Below are positions 36,211 through 48,802 of a stretch of DNA of 64,000 bases, piece after piece. Below the pieces are notes generated by a model. The model was not told where the DNA came from and did no database searches. It saw only the letters and a program-made list of their open reading frames with translations. Source of the DNA: Eriocheir sinensis (taxonomy: Eukaryota > Arthropoda > Malacostraca > Decapoda > Varunidae); assembly GCF_024679095.1 (NCBI RefSeq), contig NC_066516.1, positions 21,591,035 through 21,655,034 of the forward strand, read 5' to 3'. Every line of letters begins with the position of its first letter. The first letter of the stretch is position 1. The translations under genes and the position numbers were made by a program.

Positions 36211-39200
36211 GAAAAGAAAACAAGGTTAGTTGCTGGAACTTTTTCGCTGCGCCAAGGGATTATATCACAAAATAAATACCTCCTAAGATAAAATTAAGTA
36301 CCCTCAAAGACAAGGCTACATCCTGCATAGCTTTATATCCTAGTGACCTGCCCCTCTCCCCCCCCCATTCCTGTTCTTCAAGCACATTCCTGGAACCTCC
36401 CAATTAGCCAAATACATAACCCAAGACCAGAGCACGCCAGGGAAGGAGTAACATACTGATTGACTAGCCTTATAATTATGATCAGAATGACTTGAGTAAC
36501 TAAGTTTTACCTTGCCAACACGCAGCGAGTAGCGTGCGGCCGGCATATGCATTCCCCCCTCCCCTTTCTTCATTCCCCCATCAGTGTGGGAGTTAAACGC
36601 TGCACAATGATAGACTGGGTTCAGACCCATCCTCCTTCACCCCTTCCAAGGGCAAATTTCTGCCCAGACAGCGAGCGTCCAGTCTCCGCGGCCAGGCGCT
36701 GTTTGCGGATGTCCTTCACGTGTCCTCTGATAACCCAGTGTTACGCCCGACCTTCAAACAACCTCCGATAACCCTCGAGGGAGTATCCCCGGCCACCCCA
36801 AGGGGCGGAGCCAGGCTGACGACATCATCACCTCGATAATACGTCGTGTAAACAATTTACAAACTCAAGAGCTGCCTTGATTTGCCATCAGAATATTAAG
36901 TGGTCAACACGAGACCTAATAAAAGAACAAGGTGATGCGTTTGGGGAGCGTGAGGGGACGACAAAACATTTGAGAGTGATCTTGTGTGGGTGTTTCATGT
37001 TCATATCAGGAAAATGTTGTTTTCCTATAAGATGAATAAGTTAAATATAAAGGTGTGGTTAACCGAATTGTCTGTATGTAAACGGCAGTAGCGTGTCGGG
37101 TGAAACTAGTAATAGTGTGCAGAAATGAGCCCTCTGTTGATTATTCCACTTGTTGCCTGCTGCATATTAATGCCATGAATGTCATCATTACACTATTGCA
37201 TATTCATTTCTTTTGTTGCGTCGTTAAGCAAAATCGCTTCAACTGACGCTCTTAGTCCCTTGGATGGCGCCAAGCCAGCCCTCCTCAGAGGTTATCTTTG
37301 TCCGATGCTGCAGTGCAGGTGACCATGGCGTCGCCTCCTCATATTCCTTACAAGCGAGGTCTTTGTGCAGCTGTCAGCAAAAAGGGCCGCTCCCTAACGC
37401 TTCCCATAGAAGTCGTCATAACACTAACTCGGGGACACGTCGCAGGTTATATCTAGCAGGGAATGTATACGTGTGGAAGCAAGATGTGACAAAGTACAGA
37501 AAGTTGGTTTACCTCCCTCCATACGTTTGGCAAAGGGAGGGAGGGAGGCGGGGCGGGAGGAAATTGCGGACCGTCTGACATCTGGAGCACCGCGCTCAGG
37601 ATGCTTCCCCGTCTGGCTGGGGTGTGAAGCGGCAACATGGGGCTCGGGAGCACCATTTTGCAGAAATGACAGTGAAATTTTTTTTATGGAGTGCATAATA
37701 TATGAAATCGCACTCTCCCATCTTCCTCCATGCGACAAGATACAAGTGACGTTACGTTTGGTAATCTTTTTCTTTACATCTTGAAACCTCTTGCAATGAT
37801 CCATTATGAAAAAAATACTTTTTCCCTAGTCACGTGCCAAGAGAGGACGGCGGGGTGACTGGCGAGCTGGATGACTGGTTGGCAGCGTGGCCGCTTGTTT
37901 GGCGGGTATATTTGGCGGGCTCGGTGACCTTGACAGAGCGGGCGGGCGCACCAAGGCCGCAGTTTGAAATTAAATACTCGCCACGTGTTATTCTCCAAAT
38001 ACCAATATCTAATGCGACTTATTCAATGTCGTGGGTGACCCGTTGCCTGCCAGAAGCTCTCTGACCCACAGGGGCTCGCAGGGGTCATGAGCAAGATGTC
38101 TGTGGCGTAGCGAGATTCACCCATACGTAGTAGCGAGGTTCTGGCCAAACCCAGCCCCCAGCATCGACCACGCCACAGACCCTTGCGTCAGCCTCACTTT
38201 GTCCTGGCCTTCAGCTGGCGGTCCCATTCAGTCTCCTCGCAGGACCGCCACCTGGACTCTCGTCGCCCCCCACGGTTCACTCCATAAGCCACTTACTCGT
38301 CACTATATTGATGCGTGCTGCTTTGAACCAATTATTCTAAATGATGAGTCAAGATGATTGTCTATATGTGAGACATCGTGGGGGCCTGCATTCATTACAT
38401 GAGACATACGCCTTAAACTGACAAGACACCAAAACCCCTGCCCCGGGAATGTTTGGCTAATTACGCGGCAACAGATGTCTGGGAAACTGCTGTGTAGCTT
38501 TGGAACAGCAGTCACAAGAATTTCCCGTCGCTGTATCCCTCTCCCTACGCTGTTGCAGCCACCCGCGGAGCCCTGGCGTCCGATCAATATCTTTGTGCAA
38601 GATTGTGTCAATGGTACTCCTCGAAATTGTTCCTTCGACTTTGAACCCCTAACACGCTTGGTTTCCTAGTACATCTTTAAGGTTTTCCACCCTCAACATC
38701 CATCGTCAGAAAAATATCCCGATGACTAGGCTACTTAATATATTGGTCAGGTCATCACTGCGACTCGTGCAGGAACAAACAACCTCTTTCTCCTGACCCT
38801 GAACATTAACCTTTTGTCTACATCAAATCGTACCCACTTTTTGTTCAGTCTGTTTTCCCTCGTATCCTTTTATTCAACCCTTGTCCTCTATCTTACAACC
38901 GCCCACTAGTCCATAACATTGTCCTTGTAAGCCTCCACCAGATGTTAACCGGCAGTTGTGCAGACAGCGAGGCAGCCAAGCTACCCGCCGGCTGGCCAAC
39001 CATCTCGGCAGCCACAAGACTCGAGGCGCCAAAGGCTATGCAACCTTGGGCGTTTCCGACGTGCATTTGCTAATTCGGGAAACTCATGCAATCGACAATG
39101 CTTTACAAAGTTCTTTCGACTAGGAATTTCGATGATTTTTTCTCCTCTTCCTCTTCCCGAGTTGCAGCATCAAACAAAGCCTTGCCAGGGACATGACAGT

Positions 39201-40894
39201 GATGTGACCGGCTCAGTGCTGTCATCAAGGACCAGACGCCGGACAGTGGGCGTGCAAAAGGAGTCGAGACAGGGTGAGGAGACTCGAGGGGGAGGTTTAG
39301 GGGTGATCCCGGTACGCCCTCTACGCGACCCAGTCCAAGGTTATGAACGACGTCATATCAGGGTAAGGAACACGCGCGCACGCACACACCCGCGCTTATC
39401 CTTTCTCCGGTATTTCCGGTCTGAACGTGCCGCGTCCCGGCTGTCACCCCGGCCTGGCCCCGCCACTGCCCTGCGTTGGCAACACGGGGAGTGGAGCCCA
39501 AAGAAAATGCACCTTTAATATGACAAAAATAGCTCGCTGATTAAACCAAGACCCGTTAGGCTCAGTGACAGCTAAGGGGCAAAAATTGTATGTGTGTGTG
39601 CGACAACCACCACTGGGCTGGCGCAGAACCATGCAGCAGCCCGCGACACGAGGGTGAAGAAGCATCAATGAACTGCATTCGGTGTCCAGCAGAGCAGAGC
39701 CAGGAGGGTTATGTAAGTGGGCGGAGGGACGGGGAGCGGGAGGGGGCTTTGGATGTGGAGGGAGAGTGGGAGCGAAAGATCACGATGGGGAAGTGGAGGG
39801 GAGGATGTGTTACGTCAACAGCTTTGGGCGGGGGAGTGGGGGGAGGGCAGGGATGCGTAGACTGGATGACCGGTCGTTTCATTCTGCTAATGACATATGG
39901 TCGTGATGTATCCGGAGTAATCAGGGCTGTTGCGCGTCCCCACCCTGGCGACACCCCACCTCCCGCGTGCTGCTGCGTCGGACCGGCACATCACCCTTCC
40001 CCACCACCTCTCCCTCTTCCTCTGTCCCTGCCGCGACCTTGGCTGACCGCTAAGCCCCGACACGCAACTCGTCACCTCATTAGGGCGAGTCACAAAGGCT
40101 GAATGTGGCCCCCCTCTCCAGCCGACGCCCTCCCCCTCCCCCTACACCCACACCATGCCCAGGCCAGGCTCGTAGCTCGAACTGACGGCTGATAGAGGCG
40201 GAGCTCAAGAGTGTTCGTTGTCGGTATCAGTGGTTATCGCGTCATGGCAGCGGCTTCCTGCAGATAACAGCCCGTGAACTTGAACTCCCCTGACCTTGGG
40301 AACCCCGGTGCGGGTGAGTCGGGCCACCGCCGCACCGCTCCGCTGGTTGTCAGGTGGGGCAGCCAGTTACCTCACCACACAATGTTTTATGACGCAACAT
40401 ATTGAATTATACGATTGGAAATCCTATCAACTGGAAATAAAAACAAAACACCCAGCCTCTACTGTCACCCTTCCCTATCATCCTTGCCAGCCCCGCCTCC
40501 CCCAGTATCCTGCTGGGGGGTCTAAGCCATATCATCTTATGTTGTCGTCATCTGTGGAAGTTTGTACAGGCGTGGCTTCTCCCTGAACGTGAAAACGAGA
40601 ACACGTGAACCGGCTACCTACAACACTTGAGTGCATGCTGGTCCTGGGTATCCTTCCTAGGAACTCCCCCCTCTAGCATGAGTGAACCTGACATAGTATC
40701 CTTTCTTGACTACTTAGTTTCATGAACCCCCTAGTCCTTATAAACCTAACGGTTGATCCTCGATCCTATAAACTTAATAATACAACCCAGAATTCTGACT
40801 TGATGATTACTCTCTTCCCTAAAGCTATCTCTGCAGGCATGTGAATCACTAATTTCCTAGCTAACACCCCAAACAGAGTGGTTAGGACACTCAC
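36203..40894 (-). other. E75 intron 4
   Basis: This 4.7-kb intron begins GTGAGT and ends TTCCTCAG. It is comparatively free of microsatellites, unlike introns 2 and 3. A 186-codon plus-strand frame at 38958-39518 has no recognisable domain and is not annotated as a gene. Nuclear-receptor half-sites cluster at 40275-40296. Confidence 0.85.
40275..40296 (-). promoter_or_regulatory. cluster of nuclear-receptor half-sites (DR4 plus DR0)
   Basis: On the minus strand AGGTCA, a 4-base spacer GGGG, then AGTTCA and directly AGTTCA again. Direct repeats spaced by four are bound by EcR/USP in vitro in insects, and E75 is a direct ecdysteroid target. It sits about 600 nt into intron 4. Binding is inferred from motif only. 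Confidence 0.3.
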
Positions 40895-41133
40895 CAGGGT
40901 CGGCGGGCACTGTGTGAAGGATGGCTGGGCGCGAGCCTGCTGCAGCATGGGTGCCACCTTGTCGCGGGTGAAGTCACAGGTGTCCATGTGGGCGCGAATG
41001 ATGGCGGCGGTGACTCTGGTGTTGTCTTCCAGCTCAGCCAACACTGCCCTCTCCTGTGACCTGGCGTTCACACTCTGCATGGCTGCCAAGATCTTGGCCT
41101 TCTCTCGCTTGGGCACCCGCCCGAAGCGCACGG
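40895..41133 (-). CDS. E75: E75 exon 4: hinge and start of the E domain
   Basis: The acceptor is CTTCCTCAG|CCGTGC and the donor is ACCCTG|GTGAGT, giving 239 nt and residues 102-181. VRFGRVPKREKAKILAAMQS is the C-terminal extension of the DNA-binding domain, which in this family contacts the A/T-rich flank 5' of the half-site. It is followed by a helical segment (ERAVLAELEDN) and a stretch leading into the ligand-binding domain (FTRDKVAPML, TQCPPTL). This is the first exon shared by both isoforms: the upstream base is G from exon 3 (Ala) or A from the alternative first exon (Thr). The exon ends in phase 0. Confidence 0.96.
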
Positions 41134-41998
41134 CTGAGGAAGAAAGAAAAACAAAATTTAATATACGAGAACCAATATGAAATGGAAGTGAAGTTTGCAC
41201 TTTTTTGTGGCAAGGCTGTCATAGTTTGCTTAGATGAGAATGGCTGCAACGGCATGACTCACTATACCACCAGCCACACTGAGGTACACAACACGTGATC
41301 CTGAGTAAAGCCCCTGCTGAATGAGGCTCCTAAGCCCATGTCCCATCACAAACCTATCAGTGATTCCCTGTGGCCTCCCTTCTCCAGGTGCGAGGTGAAG
41401 CCCCGCCAAGCTGCTAAGTAGGGCGGGGAGCAGCAGCACCCAAGTGTTAATGCACGTGAACCGACACTGGAGATGATGTGTGTAAGCATGGTGTAGGAAA
41501 TAGTTAAATAAAATGTAAAGTCAGTGAGAAGTGAGGAGCGCGGGAGAGGCTGGTGGAGGGCTTGTCCCCTCCCACCGCCTGCCTCCCCTCGCTACAATCG
41601 GCCGACGACCCGCAACTCCACACGTGGCTCTCCACTCCTGCCTCTACCAGTCCGACCCTGCTAATTTTCCTGACATAAACCACACAGATAGACACTATGG
41701 ACGTTGTCCTTCCTTTCTTCTGTCAACAGGTAGAGCCAACTATAAAATCCACGCTCTAATCTCATCACTGCTGGGCTATGGTTCAGATGCATGAGCAGCG
41801 TCGCCTGGCTTGGAGTCAGAGTGGAGTGTTTCAGTACACACTCACCACCTGCCCTATTGATCAAACTTCCTCCCCCTAACAATCGATCGAATACTGTGTG
41901 ACTAGCGTCGGTCTTCACGCCACTGTGCCGCGGCCTCCCGCCTCCCGCCTCGACCAGAGTTCATTACAGCCCAACACAGAAAACAAGTCGAAACTTAC

Positions 41999-42071
41999 TC
42001 ATGTAATGTGGCGCCACGCCATGTTGTAATAATCCCTTCAGTATAGGTAAATCTTCTTCCGGCATTTTCAT
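41999..42071 (-). CDS. E75: E75 alternative first exon: isoform without DNA-binding domain
   Basis: This short exon lies 866 nt upstream of exon 4. ATG at 42071 (or a second ATG at 42065) opens a peptide with PEEDLPILKGLLQHG in it, ending APHYM plus one base. The donor is CATGA|GTAAGT in phase 1, exactly the phase needed to splice to exon 4, where A+CC gives Thr before VRFGRVPKRE. The result would be 729 aa with hinge, ligand-binding and F domains but no zinc fingers. Insects (for example Blattella) have E75 isoforms lacking both fingers. I recall that such insect forms start with a short acidic peptide followed by LPILKG, which this resembles, but that is memory and unchecked. It could not bind DNA alone and would work through protein partners such as HR3. 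Confidence 0.8.
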
Positions 42072-42254
42072 TTGTGATGTAGGAATGTCACAAGCACAAC
42101 AATCCACAGGGGCAGCGGCAACACCACTACCACAAACACAAGCCAAAGTGTTCCTTGATGCACCAAAGATCACTCAAAATCTCACTAAGAAGCACACGTC
42201 TTGATCACTGTATCAGGTATGGAGCAACACCTTAAGTCACTGAAACTCCAGTAG

Positions 42255-42291
42255 AATGTGGTATTCCAGGTGAGGCGTCGCTGGCTATATA
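42255..42291 (-). promoter_or_regulatory. candidate core promoter of the short E75 isoform
   Basis: On the minus strand TTTATATAGCC places a TATA-like box (TATATAG) starting at 42291. An initiator-like CCACATT (fits YYANWYY) has its A at 42259, 32 nt downstream, which is the usual TATA-to-start distance. Transcription from there would give a 5' UTR of about 188 nt before the ATG at 42071. Both motifs are short and could arise by chance; the spacing and the position directly before a phase-matched first exon are what make the call reasonable. Confidence 0.45.
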
Positions 42292-43991
42292 AACATCCAA
42301 CTATGTGGGGGTGCGTGTGAGAGAGAGTGGAAGAGAGCGTCCACACCTACTCCTCCGTTCACGAGCTCGTTCAGTGAGCGACTGGGAGCGTGTGAGTACG
42401 GGGCTGGTTGGCTGGGTCGCTCCCGCCATCCCCCGCCACACAGGCCACCTCACCGCCGCCGCAACCCCGCGCACACGACTTTCACCCGCTCTGCACACCT
42501 CCCCGCCACGCTCACTCTTACTACAACCACCACTCGCTTTCATTGTCATTATCGACTGCATGACATATTGGCACAAGAGGCACTTTCCACCATCAGTGGC
42601 ACTCCCTGCCTTACCATAATTGTGGCAGTATTTTGCATTCCTGGCAAGGAGAGCACCAGAAGAAGGGAGAGACTCTAGGCTTAACCTTGACGTCATAAGG
42701 TCGAAACTCCGGGTTAGCTCGCTGCGCCGCACGCGTCTGCCTTGGCTGTGGCCTTATCGGTGGTCACCTTCAAACCTACGCCTTCCTCTGAACGCCAACA
42801 CCGGAAATGGGAAGTGCGACTCGATGCAGGTAGCGGCCGTACTTCCGTGTGTGCTGCACCCCATAGCCCCTGCAGCACGGATCCAGGGGACGCCCCGAGG
42901 CCCCTAAGTTCTGCATTTCTCAAGTAAAAAGGAAGCAACAACTTTTGTGCAAATGAGTCCCACTTTTGTTCAGATCCAGCTAAGCTCACCTGGTTCAGTG
43001 AATAAACTCGATTCCCTCGATTGAGTAGTGTGAGTTGTGTGAGAGAAGAAAGTGCACGCAACACTTCGATGATTCCTCTCCTTCCTGCCTCTCACCCTCA
43101 CCAGTGAACCTTGGTATACCTAGCTCTCCCCGTACCCAGTCTCCCCTCGCCGCCTCGGGCGCTCGCCTCCACGCTCCCCTCATCTAAAACACGACTGGCG
43201 CGATCGTTAAGGGGTCTCTGAACCCTGGGAACAAGGGGCTAGGGTGAGGGAGGCAGCAGCAACTCCGCCCGGGCCAGACATACGCTTTGTGTCAGAGGGC
43301 AGACGGAGGCAAAAATATACTCCCTTGCACGAAGCCATGAAGGTACTGGGTTCATTTTACATCTTGGAATAACTTAATATTTTTATGAGGATGAGATGAA
43401 GCTGAGCTCAGTGACTTGAAAATGATTGGTACCTTTACAGTGCCTCATTATTACAATGCAGAACAAACATATCAGGACTGCCGCCTTACTAGTTGTACCA
43501 AAAAGACTGTGAGCGAGACCGTGGGGGACGCGGGCGTGACAGGGACAGAAGGAGGCACGAGTGTACCCTTCAGCTCGGCGGGGGCCAGGGGGCCAAGGGG
43601 GGAAGGGCGGCTCAAGGAACTGACTCGTTATCGTGATGCACACTCGGCCCTGGCATTTCCCGTGCAGACACAGGGCCACGCTTCCACCCACCCTCCCCCT
43701 CCCCGCCGCCACATAGAAAATGGGAAATAAGAGCGAGGCTGAGATGCTCCCTCCCTCCTCACCTTCCTGGCTGCCTCGCCCCTAACAAAGCGTCACAAAG
43801 GAGCCTCCCTTACACTTTCCTGAGATATAAGATTCTACTTTATCATTATTTGCTCTGAAGCGCCTCCACCGGCCAGCCTGGAGTGACCTTTGCTAATGAG
43901 ACACATGACTTGTCCAGTGAGTGGACGATGAATTGTGTACCGACTAAGTGACTGAACCAACAACCGAGCTCTGATATATATGTATATGAAT

Positions 43992-44134
<143 letters not shown>

Positions 44135-44815
44135 ACGTGTCCCCTCAGGGGGGATACGTCACTGCCTGGTGGGGGGGAGTTGGGAGGACAGGCACTAAAC
44201 TCTACGGGTGGCGCACGTAGCCAGTGCCATACTAGGGGTGTTACGCAACGCCTCCTCGGCAGCCTTGACTAAACAGATGAGTTGTTATCCCTCGAGGCGA
44301 GGCAATGATTCCCGTTGCCTCACCTCTGAGGGTAACCACTCAATCACCTGCCACATGGAAGGATACTGTTATGGACACAGTCACGGTGAACCTGCATCAC
44401 AACTCTGCCTCAGACCAGCTTCAGAGAGCCATCACTCACAGTATTGAACACAAGAGACTGAAGAGACACTTACCAGTCCTGCGGGCCGTTGGGAAGGGAA
44501 GCTGGACACTTTTGGCTTTACTCAAAGCGTTCAGCGCCTGTAGGCACCACCAATCCGGCAGCAACATGAGTCTTTTCACTGACAGACTTCACTGCACATG
44601 TGGAAAGTGATCGGCTGAAGGTGCACTTTCACCAACACGGGGTGAGTGTTCTCTATGCACTGACAAACAGGATATTCCTTCCACAGAACTGGAAACAATT
44701 TACTGAGACAATTTGCTGCGTGTTAGCCTGCGAATAGGGCACAGCCTCGGCAAGGGGGCCTGTAGGAGCTTGGAGACAATATTCCTGGACTGGTCAACCA
44801 CTCGTGCCACTCTCC

Positions 44816-45268
44816 TTAATTAAACACTGACTCCTGAATGTAGAGGAAATAAATCCACACAGTCACTGGTCGCTTACAAGCACCGCGACACAGGAAGGGT
44901 CGTGTGAGCTGCGCTGCTGTGTTGAAGCGTCGACCAGCAGGCTCTAAGTGCAGCAGTGGGTGTATGGCAGAGGGCAGACGAAGCAGCGTGACTCTCTGCA
45001 GCAGGCTGTGAGCGTCAAGGAGGTGCTCCGTGCAGCCGCGACGAAAGGGGCGGCGGTACTGGGGGCCGAGCACCGTCAGGTCATCCACCCGTACCTTCAC
45101 TTTCCTACCGCGTGACGTCACCGGCGTCAACTCACGCCACAAGTAGGTCAGCCGCAGGCCCCAGCTGAGGCCGGGCTGTAAGGGCCATATCGCCTCCCAG
45201 ACCAACACTTTCCTCGCCCTAATGTCGCTCCAACTCGCACCTCGCTGCCGCACACTCCTGCCGCGCAC
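44816..45268 (-). CDS. unassigned 150-codon open frame inside E75 intron 3
   Basis: I do not recognise this. The frame is not low-complexity, unlike most long frames here. It is basic and Leu/Arg-rich, with segments such as LSWGLRLTYLWRELTP and HSLLQRVTLLRLPSA. There is no signal peptide, zinc-binding pattern, transmembrane helix or matching splice phase to E75. It lies on the same strand as E75, within an 8-kb intron. It may be a chance frame in a G+C-rich segment or part of an unknown transcript. Annotated only because composition sets it apart. Confidence 0.12.
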   Translation of the reverse strand: MRGRSVRQRGASWSDIRARKVLVWEAIWPLQPGLSWGLRLTYLWRELTPVTSRGRKVKVRVDDLTVLGPQYRRPFRRGCTEHLLDAHSLLQRVTLLRLPSAIHPLLHLEPAGRRFNTAAQLTRPFLCRGACKRPVTVWIYFLYIQESVFN

Positions 45269-45441
45269 ACACTTTTCTTATGTGATGCCTTACACTTGAC
45301 GTCGTCTTTTTTGTTGCTGGATTTCGATACAAAAACAAACCATTGCACATGATCCACGGAAGCATTGACGCGCGGCAACACGTGTGCGAGGCTGGCGACG
45401 ACTACTAACGCTACTATTACTGCTTTTGTTGTTGTTGTTGC

Positions 45442-45472
<31 letters not shown>

Positions 45473-45633
45473 GTCATCATCATCACTTTCATTGTTTGCA
45501 TTATCATTATTATAGTTCTTTTGTTATAATTATTATCTCTACTGCTATTAATGTGTCCACTCTTCTTTACCCTCATCCTCCTACTATTGCTACCATTGAT
45601 ACACCTATTAACAGCGATGATAATAGTAGCAGA

Positions 45634-45649
45634 AGTAGTAGTAGTGGTA

Positions 45650-45690
<41 letters not shown>
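45634..45690. repeat. (AGT)n microsatellite
   Basis: An interrupted then pure AGT/GGT run, about 200 bp from an ATT array at 45443-45472. Confidence 0.92.
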
Positions 45691-46239
45691 TAGAGGAGAT
45701 AAAGAGGATGAAGAAGTGGTAGTAATGTAAACAGTAAACAAAGAAGTAGTGACACCAGGAGCAGCGGTAATGGAGGCTGACGAGTAGACCCTCTGACTCT
45801 TCTCCACCTCCTCCCCCCCGCCCCTACAACACCCCCGGCCGTAACCACCACCACCACCACCACCACCAGTCCTCCTCCCCTCCTTCAGCCTGACAAACGT
45901 TAGGGAGCAGCCGAGAGGAACGAGCACCGCGTCGCAGCAGCAGCGGCGGGCTTTACTGTATGCCTTTGACTCGTCCTACAAGGCTCATCCTCCTCCGCCC
46001 CTGCCTCTGCCGCCCGCTCTTCACACCCACGTTCCATGCTGCGGTGATGAAAGGCGTTGCTGCTCCGGGAGACATGAAGGGGGAGAGGGAAAGGGGGAGG
46101 AGGAGGATTAGGAGAGGGAAGAACTGAAAAGTGATAGGAATTTTCCGGAGAGTTCAGGTGTGCTCAGCGGACGTGTTCACTTCCTACTTTCTGCTTCGCG
46201 GCGCCTGACCTTCCCTATTGCCACGCCCGCCCTCGCTTT

Positions 46240-46242
<3 letters not shown>

Positions 46243-46304
<62 letters not shown>
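46243..46304. repeat. (TC)n microsatellite
   Basis: An uninterrupted run of 31 units. Confidence 0.97.
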
Positions 46305-46307
<3 letters not shown>

Positions 46308-46499
46308 CCCATCTCATTAATATGGTTGTAGCTTTTGTTGTGTTCGGAAAACATGAGATTCGGAAAAGTAAATAAAAAAGAAAATGAAAGAAAGAAAGGA
46401 GGAGGAGGAGGAGAAGGGGGAGGAGGAGGAGGAGGAGAAGGGGGTGGTGGAGGCGGAGGAGGAGGGAAGCGATGAGATAACACGGCGAGAGTAACTGGA

Positions 46500-46502
<3 letters not shown>

Positions 46503-46575
<73 letters not shown>
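46503..46575. repeat. (GA)n microsatellite
   Basis: An uninterrupted run of 36 units, followed by GTGTGTGT. Confidence 0.97.
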
Positions 46576-46579
<4 letters not shown>

Positions 46580-47646
46580 CGTGTGTGTGTGTTCGTAAGT
46601 GCGTGTAACTTAGAATCTTCGGGTCAAGCGCGGCCACTGACTCACCCTCACTCTTCCCCCTCACCTCGCCCCTACAGCCCCCTCACCCACCCCCGCACCC
46701 CTTCGAGGAACAGGTGAGCGGGTGCGAGGGAGGGGGGGGAGGCGAGGGAAGGAGGGCGGCGTGGCTTAGGGGGAGGGGGGGGAGGGAAGGGGAGAGAAGA
46801 GATGGCATAATAACACGGAGAGAGAATCTGGAGGTGAATCCGTTACTCTCTCCTCTTCTCCCTCCCTCTCCCTCTCTCTCTCTCCTCCCTCCGTCATCGC
46901 CTCCTTCCTCCATTCCGCCCCGGCAACTTCCCCCCCCCCCTTCCCCCTTGTGGTGTAATAACATCTACGTCAACGGGGGGAAACACGCAAAGAGGAGGCA
47001 CTTCTTCCTACCTCTCTCTTCCTTCCTTTCCCTCTATTTGTTTTTTGGGTTTTTTTCCATACCCAGAGAGGGAAGGACTTGGCGCAGCTCTGTAACGCAG
47101 GAGTGCCGTGATGAATTATTGAAAAGGAGCTGGTTTCGTCAGGGCCACTTCCATTACCAATACCTCCTCCTCCTCCTCCTCCTCCTCCTCCGCCGCTTCT
47201 TCCTTTCCGTCATCAGCAACGAGTGCCTCTCAAGGGCCGCGGATCGAGTGGGCTTATCCTGTGGTGGTTCTGGATCACTCCGAGTCGGGGGCAGAGGAAG
47301 GGAGTGAGGGGGTGGAAGGGGGGCAGGAAAGGCGGGAGGGCGGGCGGGTCGTTCACCCTGCGGGGTCGCCCCAGTACCCCTTTCCTGCCCCTTCCCGGCA
47401 CCAGACTCCCTCTACTGCGTGTGTGCCCCGTTATTTGGGTCACCCGTGGCACTGTTTGTTGGGTCACCTACGACTGTGGACGGACAGGCGGGGCAGCCAC
47501 GTCCGGGACACCAACAGCCTCCACCCACCCCCGCCGCTCCCCATCCCATTCCACCTCGCCCGCTCTCATCCCGCATCAGGCAGGGCAGCAACTTAGTTTG
47601 GCGTGATTACGTAATTGTATAGTAACTAGATGAGAGTCCTTTTGTG

Positions 47647-47648
<2 letters not shown>

Positions 47649-47739
<91 letters not shown>
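47649..47739. repeat. (GA)n microsatellite
   Basis: An uninterrupted run of about 45 units. Confidence 0.97.
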
Positions 47740-47742
<3 letters not shown>

Positions 47743-48723
47743 TATCAGCACCCTCTCCGACCGGTCACACAATTACACACACACTCACACACACACGCAG
47801 GGAATATCATGTTGTCTAGCAAGCTTGGTGAGGTCGCCCTGCCACCGCCTCCCCCCTCCAGTGATGCCATAACCCCAAACAAAAGTTTCCTACCCTCCCG
47901 ACCTGACCTCTGCCGTTCTCTCTCACTTTTCCCGTCCTCCCTCCACTTCATGCCACATCATCGGGAGTTGAGGCGACACATACGAGTCGCCGCCAAGACT
48001 GACACGCGTGGTTCTTTGTGCCAGTGATAGGAGGTCAGGCGGGAATGAAAGGAGAATGTCGGGTCACAGCACTCCCAGGCGCATCTGGGTCGAAAGGTCA
48101 CCGGGGCCTGACCTGAGCTACAGTTAGTTCCTGGATGTCATTGTTTGCTTAAGATCTTTCCTTTCCTCCCTCTCCCTCCTTCGCACGCTCCAGATCACTC
48201 CCGATACTCCCTCCGCGGAAGTTCATGATGCCCGTACACGAGGCGTCCTCCCCACCCCCTCGGTCCTCTCCTACCATCCATCCTTGGGCAAAATAGGAAA
48301 ATAGACGGAGAGGCCGCAGTGTTGGCATCAGCAACAAGGGCGTGACCTGCGGGGTCATGCGGACACAGGGCAGCGGGAGGTGTAGCCGTGGGCGCCAAGG
48401 TGGGCTCCTCCTTCCTCCACCCCCACCACCTGCCCACGGTCACCTTCACCAGCCACACCGCTTCCCGCCTCCTCCCTCACCCTTCACCCCCACCGCCCCT
48501 CCTGCATGCCAGCACCCGCCGCGTGTCTCCCGGGCCAGTTATGTGCCCACGAAGAGCGGTAATCCAGTCCTGCCCGGCCCCGAGAGGTGACCTTGGACGC
48601 CGCGGACCAGCCCCTGGAACTAATGCCCTCCCGTGACCTGACCTCCCGCTGCCCTCAGTAAACATTCCTCGACCCTTTCCTCTTCCGCGGCACCTCGAGG
48701 CGTGGGAGCGATGATTTGTTTTG

Positions 48724-48724
<1 letters not shown>

Positions 48725-48800
<76 letters not shown>
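48725..48800. repeat. (GT)n microsatellite
   Basis: An uninterrupted run of 38 units. Confidence 0.97.

Positions 48801-48802
<2 letters not shown>

Noticed and set aside
38958..39518. 186-codon plus-strand frame in E75 intron 4
   Set aside because: Arg/Ser/Pro-rich with no recognisable domain or splice partner; likely chance in G+C-rich DNA.
45148..45927. 259-codon minus-strand frame with long Thr and Ile runs
   Set aside because: Built mainly by ATT and AGT microsatellites; no domain.
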